Assembly: GCA_947451525.1 (NCBI GenBank)
Contig: CANFZM010000018.1
Span: 1 to 53,857, forward strand
Source: Flavobacteriaceae bacterium
GTDB lineage: Bacteria; Bacteroidota; Bacteroidia; Flavobacteriales; Flavobacteriaceae
Length of the DNA: 53,857 nt
Direction: 5' to 3'
The position numbers were made by a program, and so were the translations under genes. The notes beneath the pieces are model-generated. The model saw only the letters and a list, made by a program, of their open reading frames with translations, ran no database searches and had not been told where the DNA came from. Below, one piece after another: positions 1 to 6,728 of this stretch (positions within the stretch are counted from its first letter, which is position 1; every line of letters begins with the position of its first letter).

Positions 1-150
1 AGAAGCAACCAAAAAATGGTCAATGCCAATCCAAAATTGGGGATTAATCCTCAACCAGTTCTTAACTATATATGAAAAAAGGGTTCAACTTTAATTAAAA
101 AGTCAAACCCCTATATTTTTTAACTTACACACTTTTTAGGATAGTGTCTT
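1..150 (+). mobile_element. Right end of an IS256-family insertion sequence (cut by window edge)
   Basis: The first 94 bases encode a transposase C-terminus. The following bases, about 122-150, look like a terminal inverted repeat: a run of the form acacactttttaggatagtg, which resembles the outer ends of IS256-type elements in Bacteroidota. The left part lies outside the window, so neither the matching left repeat nor the target duplication can be checked. The element boundary near 150 is inferred. Confidence 0.6.
2..94 (+). CDS. IS256-family (mutator) transposase, C-terminal end only
   Basis: The frame starting at base 2 gives 30 residues ending at a TAA at 92-94. It contains KKWSMPIQNWGLILNQF followed by LTIYEKRVQL. 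The pattern W-x-x-P-[IV]-x-x-W-x-x-x-L-N-Q-[FL] is typical of the last 30 residues of IS256/MULE-type DDE transposases, which move DNA by cut and paste or circular intermediates. The catalytic DDE residues lie outside the window, so whether the gene is intact cannot be told. The frame is not broken in the visible part. Confidence 0.7.
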   Translation, partial: EATKKWSMPIQNWGLILNQFLTIYEKRVQL

Positions 151-164
151 TAAATTATAATTTT

Positions 165-416
165 CTAATTTTTAGTTGTTAAATGTTCCAATTGAATTTC
201 GTTTTTAGAAATCCCTCCATTTAATTCGATTAAAAATTCTCTATTTTCATTTATAAAGTGAACCAAATTTCTATCAAGGTTACCAATATCTTCCAAAGAT
301 AACTTTCTCCCAAATTTCGTTATGTATATTTTTATATCATCAAAATGGTTGATGTAAACTTTTCTAATGCTATTGTATTTAGGATTAGATAAAAATTCAT
401 AAATAATAGTATTCAT
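165..416 (-). CDS. Hypothetical protein, 83 aa
   Basis: A small unrecognised protein. It starts MNTIIYEFLSNPKY and has no signal peptide or membrane segment. It is mixed charged and hydrophobic, with a likely helix around residues 38-62 (LSLEDIGNLDRNLVHFINE). It stands alone between an IS end and a 399-base AT-rich gap, and no -7 promoter motif is visible upstream. The base composition matches the neighbouring AT-rich accessory stretch. It could be a cargo or orphan gene left by IS activity. Coding status is plausible but not certain. Confidence 0.5.
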   Translation of the reverse strand: MNTIIYEFLSNPKYNSIRKVYINHFDDIKIYITKFGRKLSLEDIGNLDRNLVHFINENREFLIELNGGISKNEIQLEHLTTKN

Positions 417-815
417 AATTTTTGTGTGTTGTGTGTTTTTAGATTTCTCTTAAATTGTACTTTGTAGTAAAAGCCTTACAATATTACAATAATATTAAAT
501 AACATTATCTTCTGTTTTCTGACTTTTTATAAAATTATAATAATTTTTAACTTTTTTACAAGTTCAATAATGTTCTTTTTTTAAAAGTTGACGTTGTAAA
601 TTAATTAAAGTAATTGTTAATCTATGAATTGAAAATAAAAAGAATATTTTTTATTTAAATTAATTATTTTTTATATAAATACAAGGTTTTTCTATATTAG
701 TACAACATTTATTTATATCATTGCAGTATCATAAATCATAAAAAAATGAAGTGTTAATTTTATACCCAAATAAGTTAATTCTGTTGTTTATAATATTAAA
801 ATCCTGCTAATTACG
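417..815. other. AT-rich intergenic stretch, 399 bases
   Basis: This region between divergent genes is very AT-rich with many short A/T runs. I see no RNA gene, no convincing TAnnTTTG promoter and no tandem repeat. It should hold the promoters of both flanking genes. Confidence 0.5.
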
Positions 816-1946
816 ATGCAATTGAGTTTGTTATATTTATTTACTTCTATTTTTGGATTTATTACTATCTATTTAATAGGCTTTCAATTCAAAAACAATA
901 GAAATACAAATATTTTTCTTGCCTATTTGATATTGTTGAGTTCCTTAAGGTTTTTAAAACTAGGTATTCCTGATGTGTTTTCTAAAGAAAGTAATGGGTA
1001 TTTTGAACTATTATTTGTGTTAAATGCTTGGTTGACTTTATATCTTTATTTTACCAAATTATCATCCAACACTAAAATACACTTAAAAGATTTACTTCAT
1101 TATATAGTTCCTTACGCAATATTTGCAATATATTGTGTAAAAGATTCTATTACAAATTTGGAACTTATAGTGATAATTAAAAAATGTTCATTCGTATACA
1201 TAGTTATAAGCAATTTAGTTTACTCTATAATGTCATATAAATTTCTTAGCAAAAATGTTTGGAATAGAAATAGTGATATTTTATTAATAACCCAACAAAA
1301 TAAGTTTTTGAGTAAATGGACTAAATTTCTATTTGTTTTATTTTTTTTAATGTTTATTCGTGTTTGTATCGATTTGATATTGAATAACGATAATAAATAT
1401 TTATGGGTTGCTTCTTTAATTTGGATAATAATGTATGCGAGAATAATCTGTTCTCCTGAATTTCTATATGGTTATGAAGTTTTTCAAAATAAAATTAAAG
1501 AATATCAAAAACACAAAATAATATTTGATAATGTATGGTTAAGTGATGTTTCTAAAGAAATTATTAATATTCAAGATAATATATTAAAAGAAAAGATAGA
1601 TTCTTTGGTTATGTCTTATGTGGTCGAAATAGAACACGTTGCTCTTAATTCTGATTTTTTCTTTTCACATAATTTAACTATTGACGATTTGGCAATAAAA
1701 TTAAATCTACCTAAGAGTCACTTGATTTATGTTTTTAAATACCATTCATCAATTAGTTTTCCTGAGTTTAAAAAAATCATTAGAATACAAAAAACGATTT
1801 CATTAATTGAAGATGGATTCCTGAAAAATAGTACTTTAGAGGCTTTAGCAAATAAAGTAGGGTTTTCTTCCTATAGTTCTTTTTTTAAAAGTTTCAAAAA
1901 TATCACGGGCGATTCTCCTCATGAGTATTTGCAAAAAATAAAATAA
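816..1946 (+). CDS. Membrane-anchored AraC-family transcriptional regulator
   Basis: A 376-residue protein. The N-terminal half has about six hydrophobic segments (for example residues 5-24, 34-50, 61-76, 88-106, 165-190, 196-212). The C-terminal 95 residues form an AraC/XylS-type DNA-binding domain with two helix-turn-helix units: LTIDDLAIKLNLPKSHLIY, and later LEALANKVGFSSYSSFFKSF followed by the family signature G-x-[ST]-P-x-x-Y. Such proteins probably sense an envelope signal and bind DNA from the membrane. A junction motif PEFLYGYE links the two halves and is echoed in the gene at 32069-33280. No target operon is obvious next door, and the ligand is unknown. Confidence 0.85.
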   Translation: MQLSLLYLFTSIFGFITIYLIGFQFKNNRNTNIFLAYLILLSSLRFLKLGIPDVFSKESNGYFELLFVLNAWLTLYLYFTKLSSNTKIHLKDLLHYIVPYAIFAIYCVKDSITNLELIVIIKKCSFVYIVISNLVYSIMSYKFLSKNVWNRNSDILLITQQNKFLSKWTKFLFVLFFLMFIRVCIDLILNNDNKYLWVASLIWIIMYARIICSPEFLYGYEVFQNKIKEYQKHKIIFDNVWLSDVSKEIINIQDNILKEKIDSLVMSYVVEIEHVALNSDFFFSHNLTIDDLAIKLNLPKSHLIYVFKYHSSISFPEFKKIIRIQKTISLIEDGFLKNSTLEALANKVGFSSYSSFFKSFKNITGDSPHEYLQKIK

Positions 1947-1955
1947 GGATTTAAC

Positions 1956-2005
1956 TTTTTTGTTTAAAACCTTTTTAAACAAAAAAAGTCCCAAGTGGGA
2001 CTTTT
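1956..2005. terminator. Two adjacent hairpins, bidirectional terminator
   Basis: Hairpin A pairs 1956-1968 with 1974-1986 (13 bp, 5-base loop). Hairpin B pairs 1984-1993 with 1996-2005 (AAAAGTCCCA and its complement) and is flanked by A and T runs on both sides. They share bases 1984-1986. They lie between convergent genes ending at 1946 and 2033, and can serve both strands. Confidence 0.8.
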
Positions 2006-2032
2006 CAAACCTATTTATTAAACCTTTTTTTG

Positions 2033-2881
2033 TTAAAATGTTTGGGGTATTGCAGTTCCGCCATCAATAGAAATGGTGTAAACATTATCACAAGTTCCAG
2101 TACCGTAATTGATGTCTGCAAAATGTGCATTTTTAGTAATGTGTAAACCTCCTGAAACTAATTTGTATATAGGACAAGAAGCTATATCAATTCGCAATGG
2201 TGTGCTAATAGTAACGGTATGAATGTTCCCGTCTGGTTTTGTTGTTGTCCAAGATCCAGTTACCACATAAACATTATCTGAAATAGACAAAGTGGTATAT
2301 CCTTCAATTAACTCTCTTGTTCTAGTTCCAACTCTTGTGTAAGTTCCTAAATTAGGAAAAGTAACCGACATGTTAATATCCATAACATAAACAGGATGTG
2401 CATTGGTGTTAGCGGTAGTTGCTTGAACCGATCTAGTTACTGTTCTAGTTCCTTGAACTAAAGCATCGTTGTGATAAAAGTTATCGAAAGTATAAGTTAT
2501 AACATACGATTGATTGTTAAATATAGTGCTTCCGCTCACAATGATTTTTCCTTTTAGGACATTTCCGTTTGGCATAGCACAACCTGTAGTTCCAAAATCA
2601 ACAGTTCTTGTCCAAGTAGTACCAACAACTACAACTGTAGAAGTAGCACAAGAAGGTAACATAGCAGCAATATCTGAAGATTTACCAACAACCGATGGGT
2701 TTTGAGTGAAATATTGTGATTCTACAACATCTTCCACATCGTTAGATACTTGATCCATTTTAGCATGCGTACCAACATCTGCAGCACTTATTCCAGTGTC
2801 ACTTTTGTCGTCCTTAGAGCAACTTGCAAAGAAAAAAACAGCACTTAAAGCGGCTGCTTTAATAAAAGATTTTGTTTTCAT
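2033..2881 (-). CDS. Putative lipoprotein, 282 aa
   Basis: The N-terminus is a type II signal peptide: positive residues, a hydrophobic stretch, then FFFASC with Cys21 as the likely lipidated residue, followed by SKDDKSD. The acidic residues after the Cys fit export to the outer surface in Bacteroidota. The rest is rich in T, V, N and G with alternating polar and hydrophobic residues, which suggests an all-beta fold. No known domain is recognised. It stands alone as a single-gene unit, with a promoter-like TAcaTTTG at 2921-2928 on its strand. Function unknown. Confidence 0.8.
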   Translation of the reverse strand: MKTKSFIKAAALSAVFFFASCSKDDKSDTGISAADVGTHAKMDQVSNDVEDVVESQYFTQNPSVVGKSSDIAAMLPSCATSTVVVVGTTWTRTVDFGTTGCAMPNGNVLKGKIIVSGSTIFNNQSYVITYTFDNFYHNDALVQGTRTVTRSVQATTANTNAHPVYVMDINMSVTFPNLGTYTRVGTRTRELIEGYTTLSISDNVYVVTGSWTTTKPDGNIHTVTISTPLRIDIASCPIYKLVSGGLHITKNAHFADINYGTGTCDNVYTISIDGGTAIPQTF

Positions 2882-2920
2882 AGTTTATAAATTTAGGATG
2901 TTATTTGTTTAAGACTTTGT

Positions 2921-2928
2921 CAAATGTA
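2921..2928 (-). promoter_or_regulatory. -7 promoter element (TAcaTTTG) for the lipoprotein gene
   Basis: It reads CAAATGTA on the plus strand, matching the Bacteroidota -7 consensus TAnnTTTG about 40 bases before the start at 2881. No clear -33 TTTG is seen. Confidence 0.5.
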
Positions 2929-2977
2929 AATGGTTTAATCTTAAGATAAAAATATTTTTCAAATACTTTGATTGTCG

Positions 2978-2985
2978 TATCTTTG
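2978..2985 (+). promoter_or_regulatory. -7 promoter element (TAtcTTTG) for the polyprenyl synthase gene
   Basis: It fits the Bacteroidota -7 consensus exactly. Only 7 bases separate it from the ATG at 2993, so the transcript would have almost no leader. Confidence 0.6.
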
Positions 2986-2992
2986 AACCCCA

Positions 2993-3970
2993 ATGAATAT
3001 TACTTCACAAATAAAACAACCCATTATTCAAGAAATGGAACTTTTCGAGAAAAAGTTCTACGAATCAATGTCTTCCAAAGTGGCGTTACTTAATAGAATT
3101 ACCTATTATATTGTTAACCGAAAAGGGAAACAAATGCGGCCAATGTTTGTTTTCTTGACCGCCAAAATGATTTCTGACGGAACTGTTAATGAACGAACTT
3201 ACAGAGGCGCTTGTGTTATTGAACTTATTCACACCGCAACTTTGGTACACGATGATGTGGTAGACGATAGCAATAGAAGAAGAGGTTTTTTCTCTATCAA
3301 TGCACTTTGGAAAAATAAAATTGCAGTTTTAGTTGGTGATTATTTGTTATCTAAAGGATTGTTGCTTTCTATAGATCATGGCGATTTTGATTTACTCCGA
3401 ATTATCTCGGTTGCCGTTCGCGAGATGAGTGAAGGCGAATTGCTTCAAATAGAAAAAGCACGACGATTAGATATTACGGAGGATATTTACTACGAAATCA
3501 TCCGTCAAAAAACAGCAACACTTATTGCTGCTTGTTGCGCCTTAGGAGCAAAATCAGTTTCTGAAGATGAAGTTCAAGTAGAAAGCATGCGAAAGTTTGG
3601 TGAACTCATCGGGATGGCTTTTCAAATAAAAGACGATTTATTCGATTATACCGATGAAGCTATCGGAAAACCAACAGGAATCGACATCAAAGAGCAAAAA
3701 ATGACTTTGCCGTTAATTTATGCGTTGAATAATTGTACCGATAAAGAAAAAAGTTGGTGCATTAATTCTATTAAAAACCACAACAAAGACAAAAAACGAG
3801 TAAAAGAAGTAATCCAATTTGTTAAAGACAAAAACGGATTGCACTATGCCGAACAAAAAATGGCGCAGTTCCAGCAAGAAGCACTCGCTTTAATTCAAAA
3901 CTTCCCAAATTCTATTTATAAAGATAGTTTGATCTTGATGGTGAACTACGTGATTGAAAGAAAAAAATAG
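2993..3970 (+). CDS. Polyprenyl diphosphate synthase (trans-isoprenyl chain elongation)
   Basis: This 325-residue soluble enzyme condenses isopentenyl diphosphate units onto an allylic starter, probably for the menaquinone side chain. The first aspartate-rich motif is LVHDDVVDDSNRRRG near residue 85, and the second is FQIKDDLFDYTD near residue 215. Between them lies the conserved GDYLLSKG. The length fits the long-chain (C30-C40) trans-synthases of the IspB/HepS type, but chain length cannot be read safely from the sequence, so no symbol is given. The gene is monocistronic, with its promoter almost on top of the start codon. Confidence 0.93.
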   Translation: MNITSQIKQPIIQEMELFEKKFYESMSSKVALLNRITYYIVNRKGKQMRPMFVFLTAKMISDGTVNERTYRGACVIELIHTATLVHDDVVDDSNRRRGFFSINALWKNKIAVLVGDYLLSKGLLLSIDHGDFDLLRIISVAVREMSEGELLQIEKARRLDITEDIYYEIIRQKTATLIAACCALGAKSVSEDEVQVESMRKFGELIGMAFQIKDDLFDYTDEAIGKPTGIDIKEQKMTLPLIYALNNCTDKEKSWCINSIKNHNKDKKRVKEVIQFVKDKNGLHYAEQKMAQFQQEALALIQNFPNSIYKDSLILMVNYVIERKK

Positions 3971-3971
3971 C

Positions 3972-4250
3972 AATAACAATTGCAATGTCAAAATTCAATA
4001 ACAATATCAAAATTCAAATTTTTTCTACACGAAGTTGACCTTCCGTAGGAATCTCATAATAAATTCAAAAAATATTATTTTTGTAAACGCATGTAATTCA
4101 AATAATTAAAAAAAATATAATTTATTTTAACACATTCATGCAACTATTTTACATCAACTCTCGTCTATGCCAATAGAGATCTAGTTCAATTGCATTTTTT
4201 AATTGAAGTTGACATTGATTTTTGCCATTGCCATTGAATTTGATTTTTTA
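3972..4250. repeat. Inverted pair of ATTG/CAAT word clusters flanking the sigma gene leader
   Basis: At 3972-4020, CAATAACAAT and TCAAAATTCAA words repeat. At 4186-4246, near-complementary words (TTGACATTG, TTGCCATTGCCATTGAATTT) run up to the ATG at 4252. The reverse complement of the first cluster contains ATATTGTTATTGAATTT, which aligns with CCATTGCCATTGAATTT of the second. The 165 bases between hold a possible -7 element (TAttTTTG, 4076-4083) and otherwise nothing recognised. Confidence 0.5.
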
Positions 4251-4251
4251 A

Positions 4252-4812
4252 ATGAAAGTAATTCACTTACATACCGAAGAAAAAGAATTAATCGAACAGG
4301 CTGTCGAGAGCAATCGGCATGCACAGCACCAGATTTATTCTAATTTTTCCCCTAAAATGTTAGGAGTTTGTAGGCAATACATTAAAGATTTGCATTTGGC
4401 AGAAGATGTAATGATTACCGCTTTCATGAAAGTCTTTACTAGTTTGAAATATTTTAAACACGAAGGCAGTTTTGAAGGTTGGATACGACGAATAATGGTA
4501 AACGAATGTATCTCTTTTCTTAGAGTTCAAAAGAAAGTAAAATTTCTAGAAGACGAGAATTATCAGGAAGAGAGTTCAAATAACATTGAAAGCCAGTTTT
4601 CTGTTGAGGACATTCAATTTTTAATTGATAGTTTGCCCGATGGCTATAAAATGGTGTTCAATCTTTATGCTATAGAAGGTTATAAACACCACGAAATTTC
4701 GGAACTACTAGGCATTAAAGAAGGAACTTCCAAATCACAACTATCACATGCCAGAAAAATGTTACAGAATAATATTAGCAAATTTAAAAATTACACTAAT
4801 GGAACCGAATAA
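4252..4812 (+). CDS. ECF-type RNA polymerase sigma factor
   Basis: A 186-residue sigma-70 family protein with only regions 2 and 4. Region 2 spans about residues 22-95 and includes AEDVMITAFMKVF and GWIRRIMVNECISFLR. Region 4 spans about 120-175 and includes LPDGYKMVFNLYAIEGYKHHEISELLGI and SQLSHARKML. It directs RNA polymerase to a small regulon, often of envelope genes. Its last 14 bases overlap the next gene, a single-pass membrane protein that is probably its anti-sigma partner, and an outer-membrane protein gene follows. This gene order supports signal control through the envelope. Confidence 0.92.
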   Translation: MKVIHLHTEEKELIEQAVESNRHAQHQIYSNFSPKMLGVCRQYIKDLHLAEDVMITAFMKVFTSLKYFKHEGSFEGWIRRIMVNECISFLRVQKKVKFLEDENYQEESSNNIESQFSVEDIQFLIDSLPDGYKMVFNLYAIEGYKHHEISELLGIKEGTSKSQLSHARKMLQNNISKFKNYTNGTE

Positions 4813-5482
4813 ATTAGAAACCCAAATAAGAGAGCAACTTAATGCTCGCGAGATTCAACCTAGCCCAACGGCTTGGGATCGATTGGACGCGATGTTGGCT
4901 GTGGTCGAAGAGAAAAAAACCAAACGTTTTGCTTTTCTTTCTTATAGAAATATAGGGATTGCAGCAAGTATTTTGCTTTTAGTTTCCCTTGGTTTGTTTA
5001 ATTTTTCTCCGAAAGAAATCGCTAGCAAACCAGAAAATACTGTTGTAAAAGGTAATGAAAATGTCAATGCCAATAATAATTTCAATCAAACGGTAAACAT
5101 TAAACGAGAAGAACAACTTGTAGAAACCACAAACCACAAACCGCAAACTATAAACCATAAACCACAAACCATAAACAATAACCCACCAACAATTATTCAA
5201 AATAATGAAGTTATTGCGCAAAATCAACTTCCAAAAGTGGTGGAGCCTTCGCAAGAAATTAGGGTTTCCAATTCTATAAAAGTAAATGCTGTAGATTTAT
5301 TAGCCGCTGTAGATAATCCAATAAAATCCAATACCAGCCCAAAAATTAAAGTAAACGCCAACAGTCTTTTATCTCAAGTCGACGGAGAATTAGACCAAAC
5401 TTTTAGAGAAAAAGCATTAAATCAAATATCTAAAAATTACAAAGAAATTAAAGTTGCTGTACTAACACGAAACCAAGAATAA
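4799..5482 (+). CDS. Probable anti-sigma factor, single-pass membrane protein
   Basis: A 227-residue protein. The start at 4799 (MEPNKLETQIREQLN) is preferred over one 51 bases upstream because the extra residues only repeat sigma-gene DNA in another frame. Residues 1-40 would be cytoplasmic, with an amphipathic helix and SPTAWDRLDAML, a pattern common in Bacteroidota anti-sigma-like proteins. A membrane span follows (about residues 46-62, IGIAASILLLVSLGLF). The remainder is a periplasmic, Asn/Lys/Gln-rich part with two copies of NHKPQTI produced by a 7-base DNA array. Genes of this form often follow ECF sigma genes in Bacteroidota. No zinc anti-sigma motif is seen. Confidence 0.75.
   Translation: MEPNKLETQIREQLNAREIQPSPTAWDRLDAMLAVVEEKKTKRFAFLSYRNIGIAASILLLVSLGLFNFSPKEIASKPENTVVKGNENVNANNNFNQTVNIKREEQLVETTNHKPQTINHKPQTINNNPPTIIQNNEVIAQNQLPKVVEPSQEIRVSNSIKVNAVDLLAAVDNPIKSNTSPKIKVNANSLLSQVDGELDQTFREKALNQISKNYKEIKVAVLTRNQE
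5124..5186 (+). repeat. Nine tandem 7-base units (AAACCAY) inside the anti-sigma gene
   Basis: Units begin at 5124, 5131, 5138, 5145, 5152, 5159, 5166, 5173 and 5180. Most read AAACCAC or AAACCAT. Because 7 is not a multiple of 3, three units make one 21-base, 7-residue period (NHKPQTI). Loss or gain of a single unit would shift the frame. Confidence 0.85.
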
Positions 5483-5536
5483 AAGCAATTACATTTCTAA
5501 AATCAATTTCAATCACAATTTTTAAAACCAAAAAAA

Positions 5537-6610
5537 ATGAGAAATATTACCATTTACTTAGCATTATCCCTATGTCTTTTAGCAAGCAAATTAGTTGCTC
5601 AAGACCAGACCAATCCAACTTTTGAAAGCAAGGCCAAAGCCATTGCCGAAAAAATAACTAGTATTACTAATGAAGAAAAATCCAACTTAAAAACAGAAGT
5701 TGGTGAAGTGAATTTGCAACTAGAAAAAGGCACTATTACTAAAGAACAAGCCGAAGATAGAAAGAAAAAATTAGCCGAAGCAAGAGCAGCAATTATTGAA
5801 AATAGAATTGCAGTTGCTCAACTGGAATTAAAAGATTTGGTGCAAAAACAAGTGGATGGGAAAATAGTTGAAAATGACACATTGAAACAAGGAAAATATT
5901 CTCTTGAATTCCCATCATTAAAAGTCAAGGACAAATCTAAAGACCAAAATCAAGTAGGTGAATATAGAACTACTTCTCAACTGGTCTTAGCAACTGGATT
6001 TAATAATCTTGTAACTAATGGAGCCGTGGCCAATTCCGATTTCAAATACAATCGATCATCTTCCTTTATGGAATGGGGAATATCTTTCAATACACGAATT
6101 TTTAAAACCAACAATATTTATCACTTTAAATATGGCTTAACTGGGGTTTATAATTTATTGACGCCTACAGATAATCGTTACTTTGTAGATACTAATGGAC
6201 AAACAACTTTAGCAACTTATCCAACAGAGTTAAGACAAAGAGATACTTATTTTAAAAATGTTTTTGTAACTGTTCCATTGTTTTTGGAGTTTGATTTCTC
6301 TAAAAAACAATTCGATAAAAATAATAATAGAATTTTCAAAATTGAAAAAGGATTTAGATTTGGAATAGGAGGTTTTGTTGGATATAACACTAATTCCAAA
6401 CAATTTCTTTCTTATGAGGAAAATGGTTATAGAATAAATGAAAGACAAAAAGGAAATTGGAATGTTTCAAACTACAATTATGGTTTAAGCACCTATTTTG
6501 GTTACAAAGCAACTAGTTTGTATTTAAAATACGATTTAAATCCAATGTTTAAAAACAATATTGTGAAGCAAAACAACATTTCTTTAGGAATACGTTTTGA
6601 CTTTAATTAA
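5537..6610 (+). CDS. Putative outer-membrane beta-barrel protein with N-terminal coiled coil
   Basis: A 357-residue exported protein. A type I signal peptide (residues 1-21, ending KLVAQ) is followed by a Lys/Glu-rich helical stretch at about residues 28-105 (for example EEKSNLKTEVGEVNLQLEKG). From about residue 130 there are alternating beta strands with many aromatics, ending in the aromatic-terminal strand NISLGIRFDFN, as in barrel proteins. It is third in the operon behind the sigma and anti-sigma genes and is probably co-regulated with them. It could be the sensor or output of that system. No specific family recognised. Confidence 0.75.
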   Translation: MRNITIYLALSLCLLASKLVAQDQTNPTFESKAKAIAEKITSITNEEKSNLKTEVGEVNLQLEKGTITKEQAEDRKKKLAEARAAIIENRIAVAQLELKDLVQKQVDGKIVENDTLKQGKYSLEFPSLKVKDKSKDQNQVGEYRTTSQLVLATGFNNLVTNGAVANSDFKYNRSSSFMEWGISFNTRIFKTNNIYHFKYGLTGVYNLLTPTDNRYFVDTNGQTTLATYPTELRQRDTYFKNVFVTVPLFLEFDFSKKQFDKNNNRIFKIEKGFRFGIGGFVGYNTNSKQFLSYEENGYRINERQKGNWNVSNYNYGLSTYFGYKATSLYLKYDLNPMFKNNIVKQNNISLGIRFDFN

Positions 6611-6638
6611 AAATAATTTGTTAGGTTAGTTATACTTC

Positions 6639-6674
6639 AACCTACAAGGTTTTTAAAACCTTGTAGGTTTTTTT
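6639..6674 (+). terminator. Rho-independent terminator after the barrel protein gene
   Basis: The stem pairs 6639-6649 (AACCTACAAGG) with 6659-6669, with a 9-base loop and a run of T after it. Confidence 0.85.
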
Positions 6675-6687
6675 ATTTAAAAACGTG

Positions 6688-6725
6688 TAACTTTGAAACC
6701 TTAGAACCTTTAATCTTAGAACCTA
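6688..6725 (+). promoter_or_regulatory. dnaG promoter -7 element and leader array of AACCTTAG words
   Basis: TAacTTTG at 6688-6695 matches the Bacteroidota -7 consensus. Tandem words follow at 6689 (AACTTTGA), 6697 (AACCTTAG), 6705 (AACCTTTA), 6713 (ATCTTAG) and 6720 (AACCTA), with a period of 7-8 bases, ending 3 bases before the TTG start. Confidence 0.55.
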
Positions 6726-6728
6726 AAA

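Noticed and set aside
816..1946. Frameshift or truncation in the first AraC-type gene
   Set aside because: The frame is open from the membrane domain through both helix-turn-helix units and ends at a normal position.
4748..4798. Upstream start for the anti-sigma protein
   Set aside because: The added 17 residues would be entirely within the sigma gene in another frame. The ATG at 4799 gives a normal 14-base overlap and a protein start of the usual type.
4979..5254. 91-residue minus-strand frame with a YGLWFMVYSLRF pattern
   Set aside because: It is the complement of the 7-base array in the anti-sigma gene. The apparent repeat peptide is a by-product of that array.
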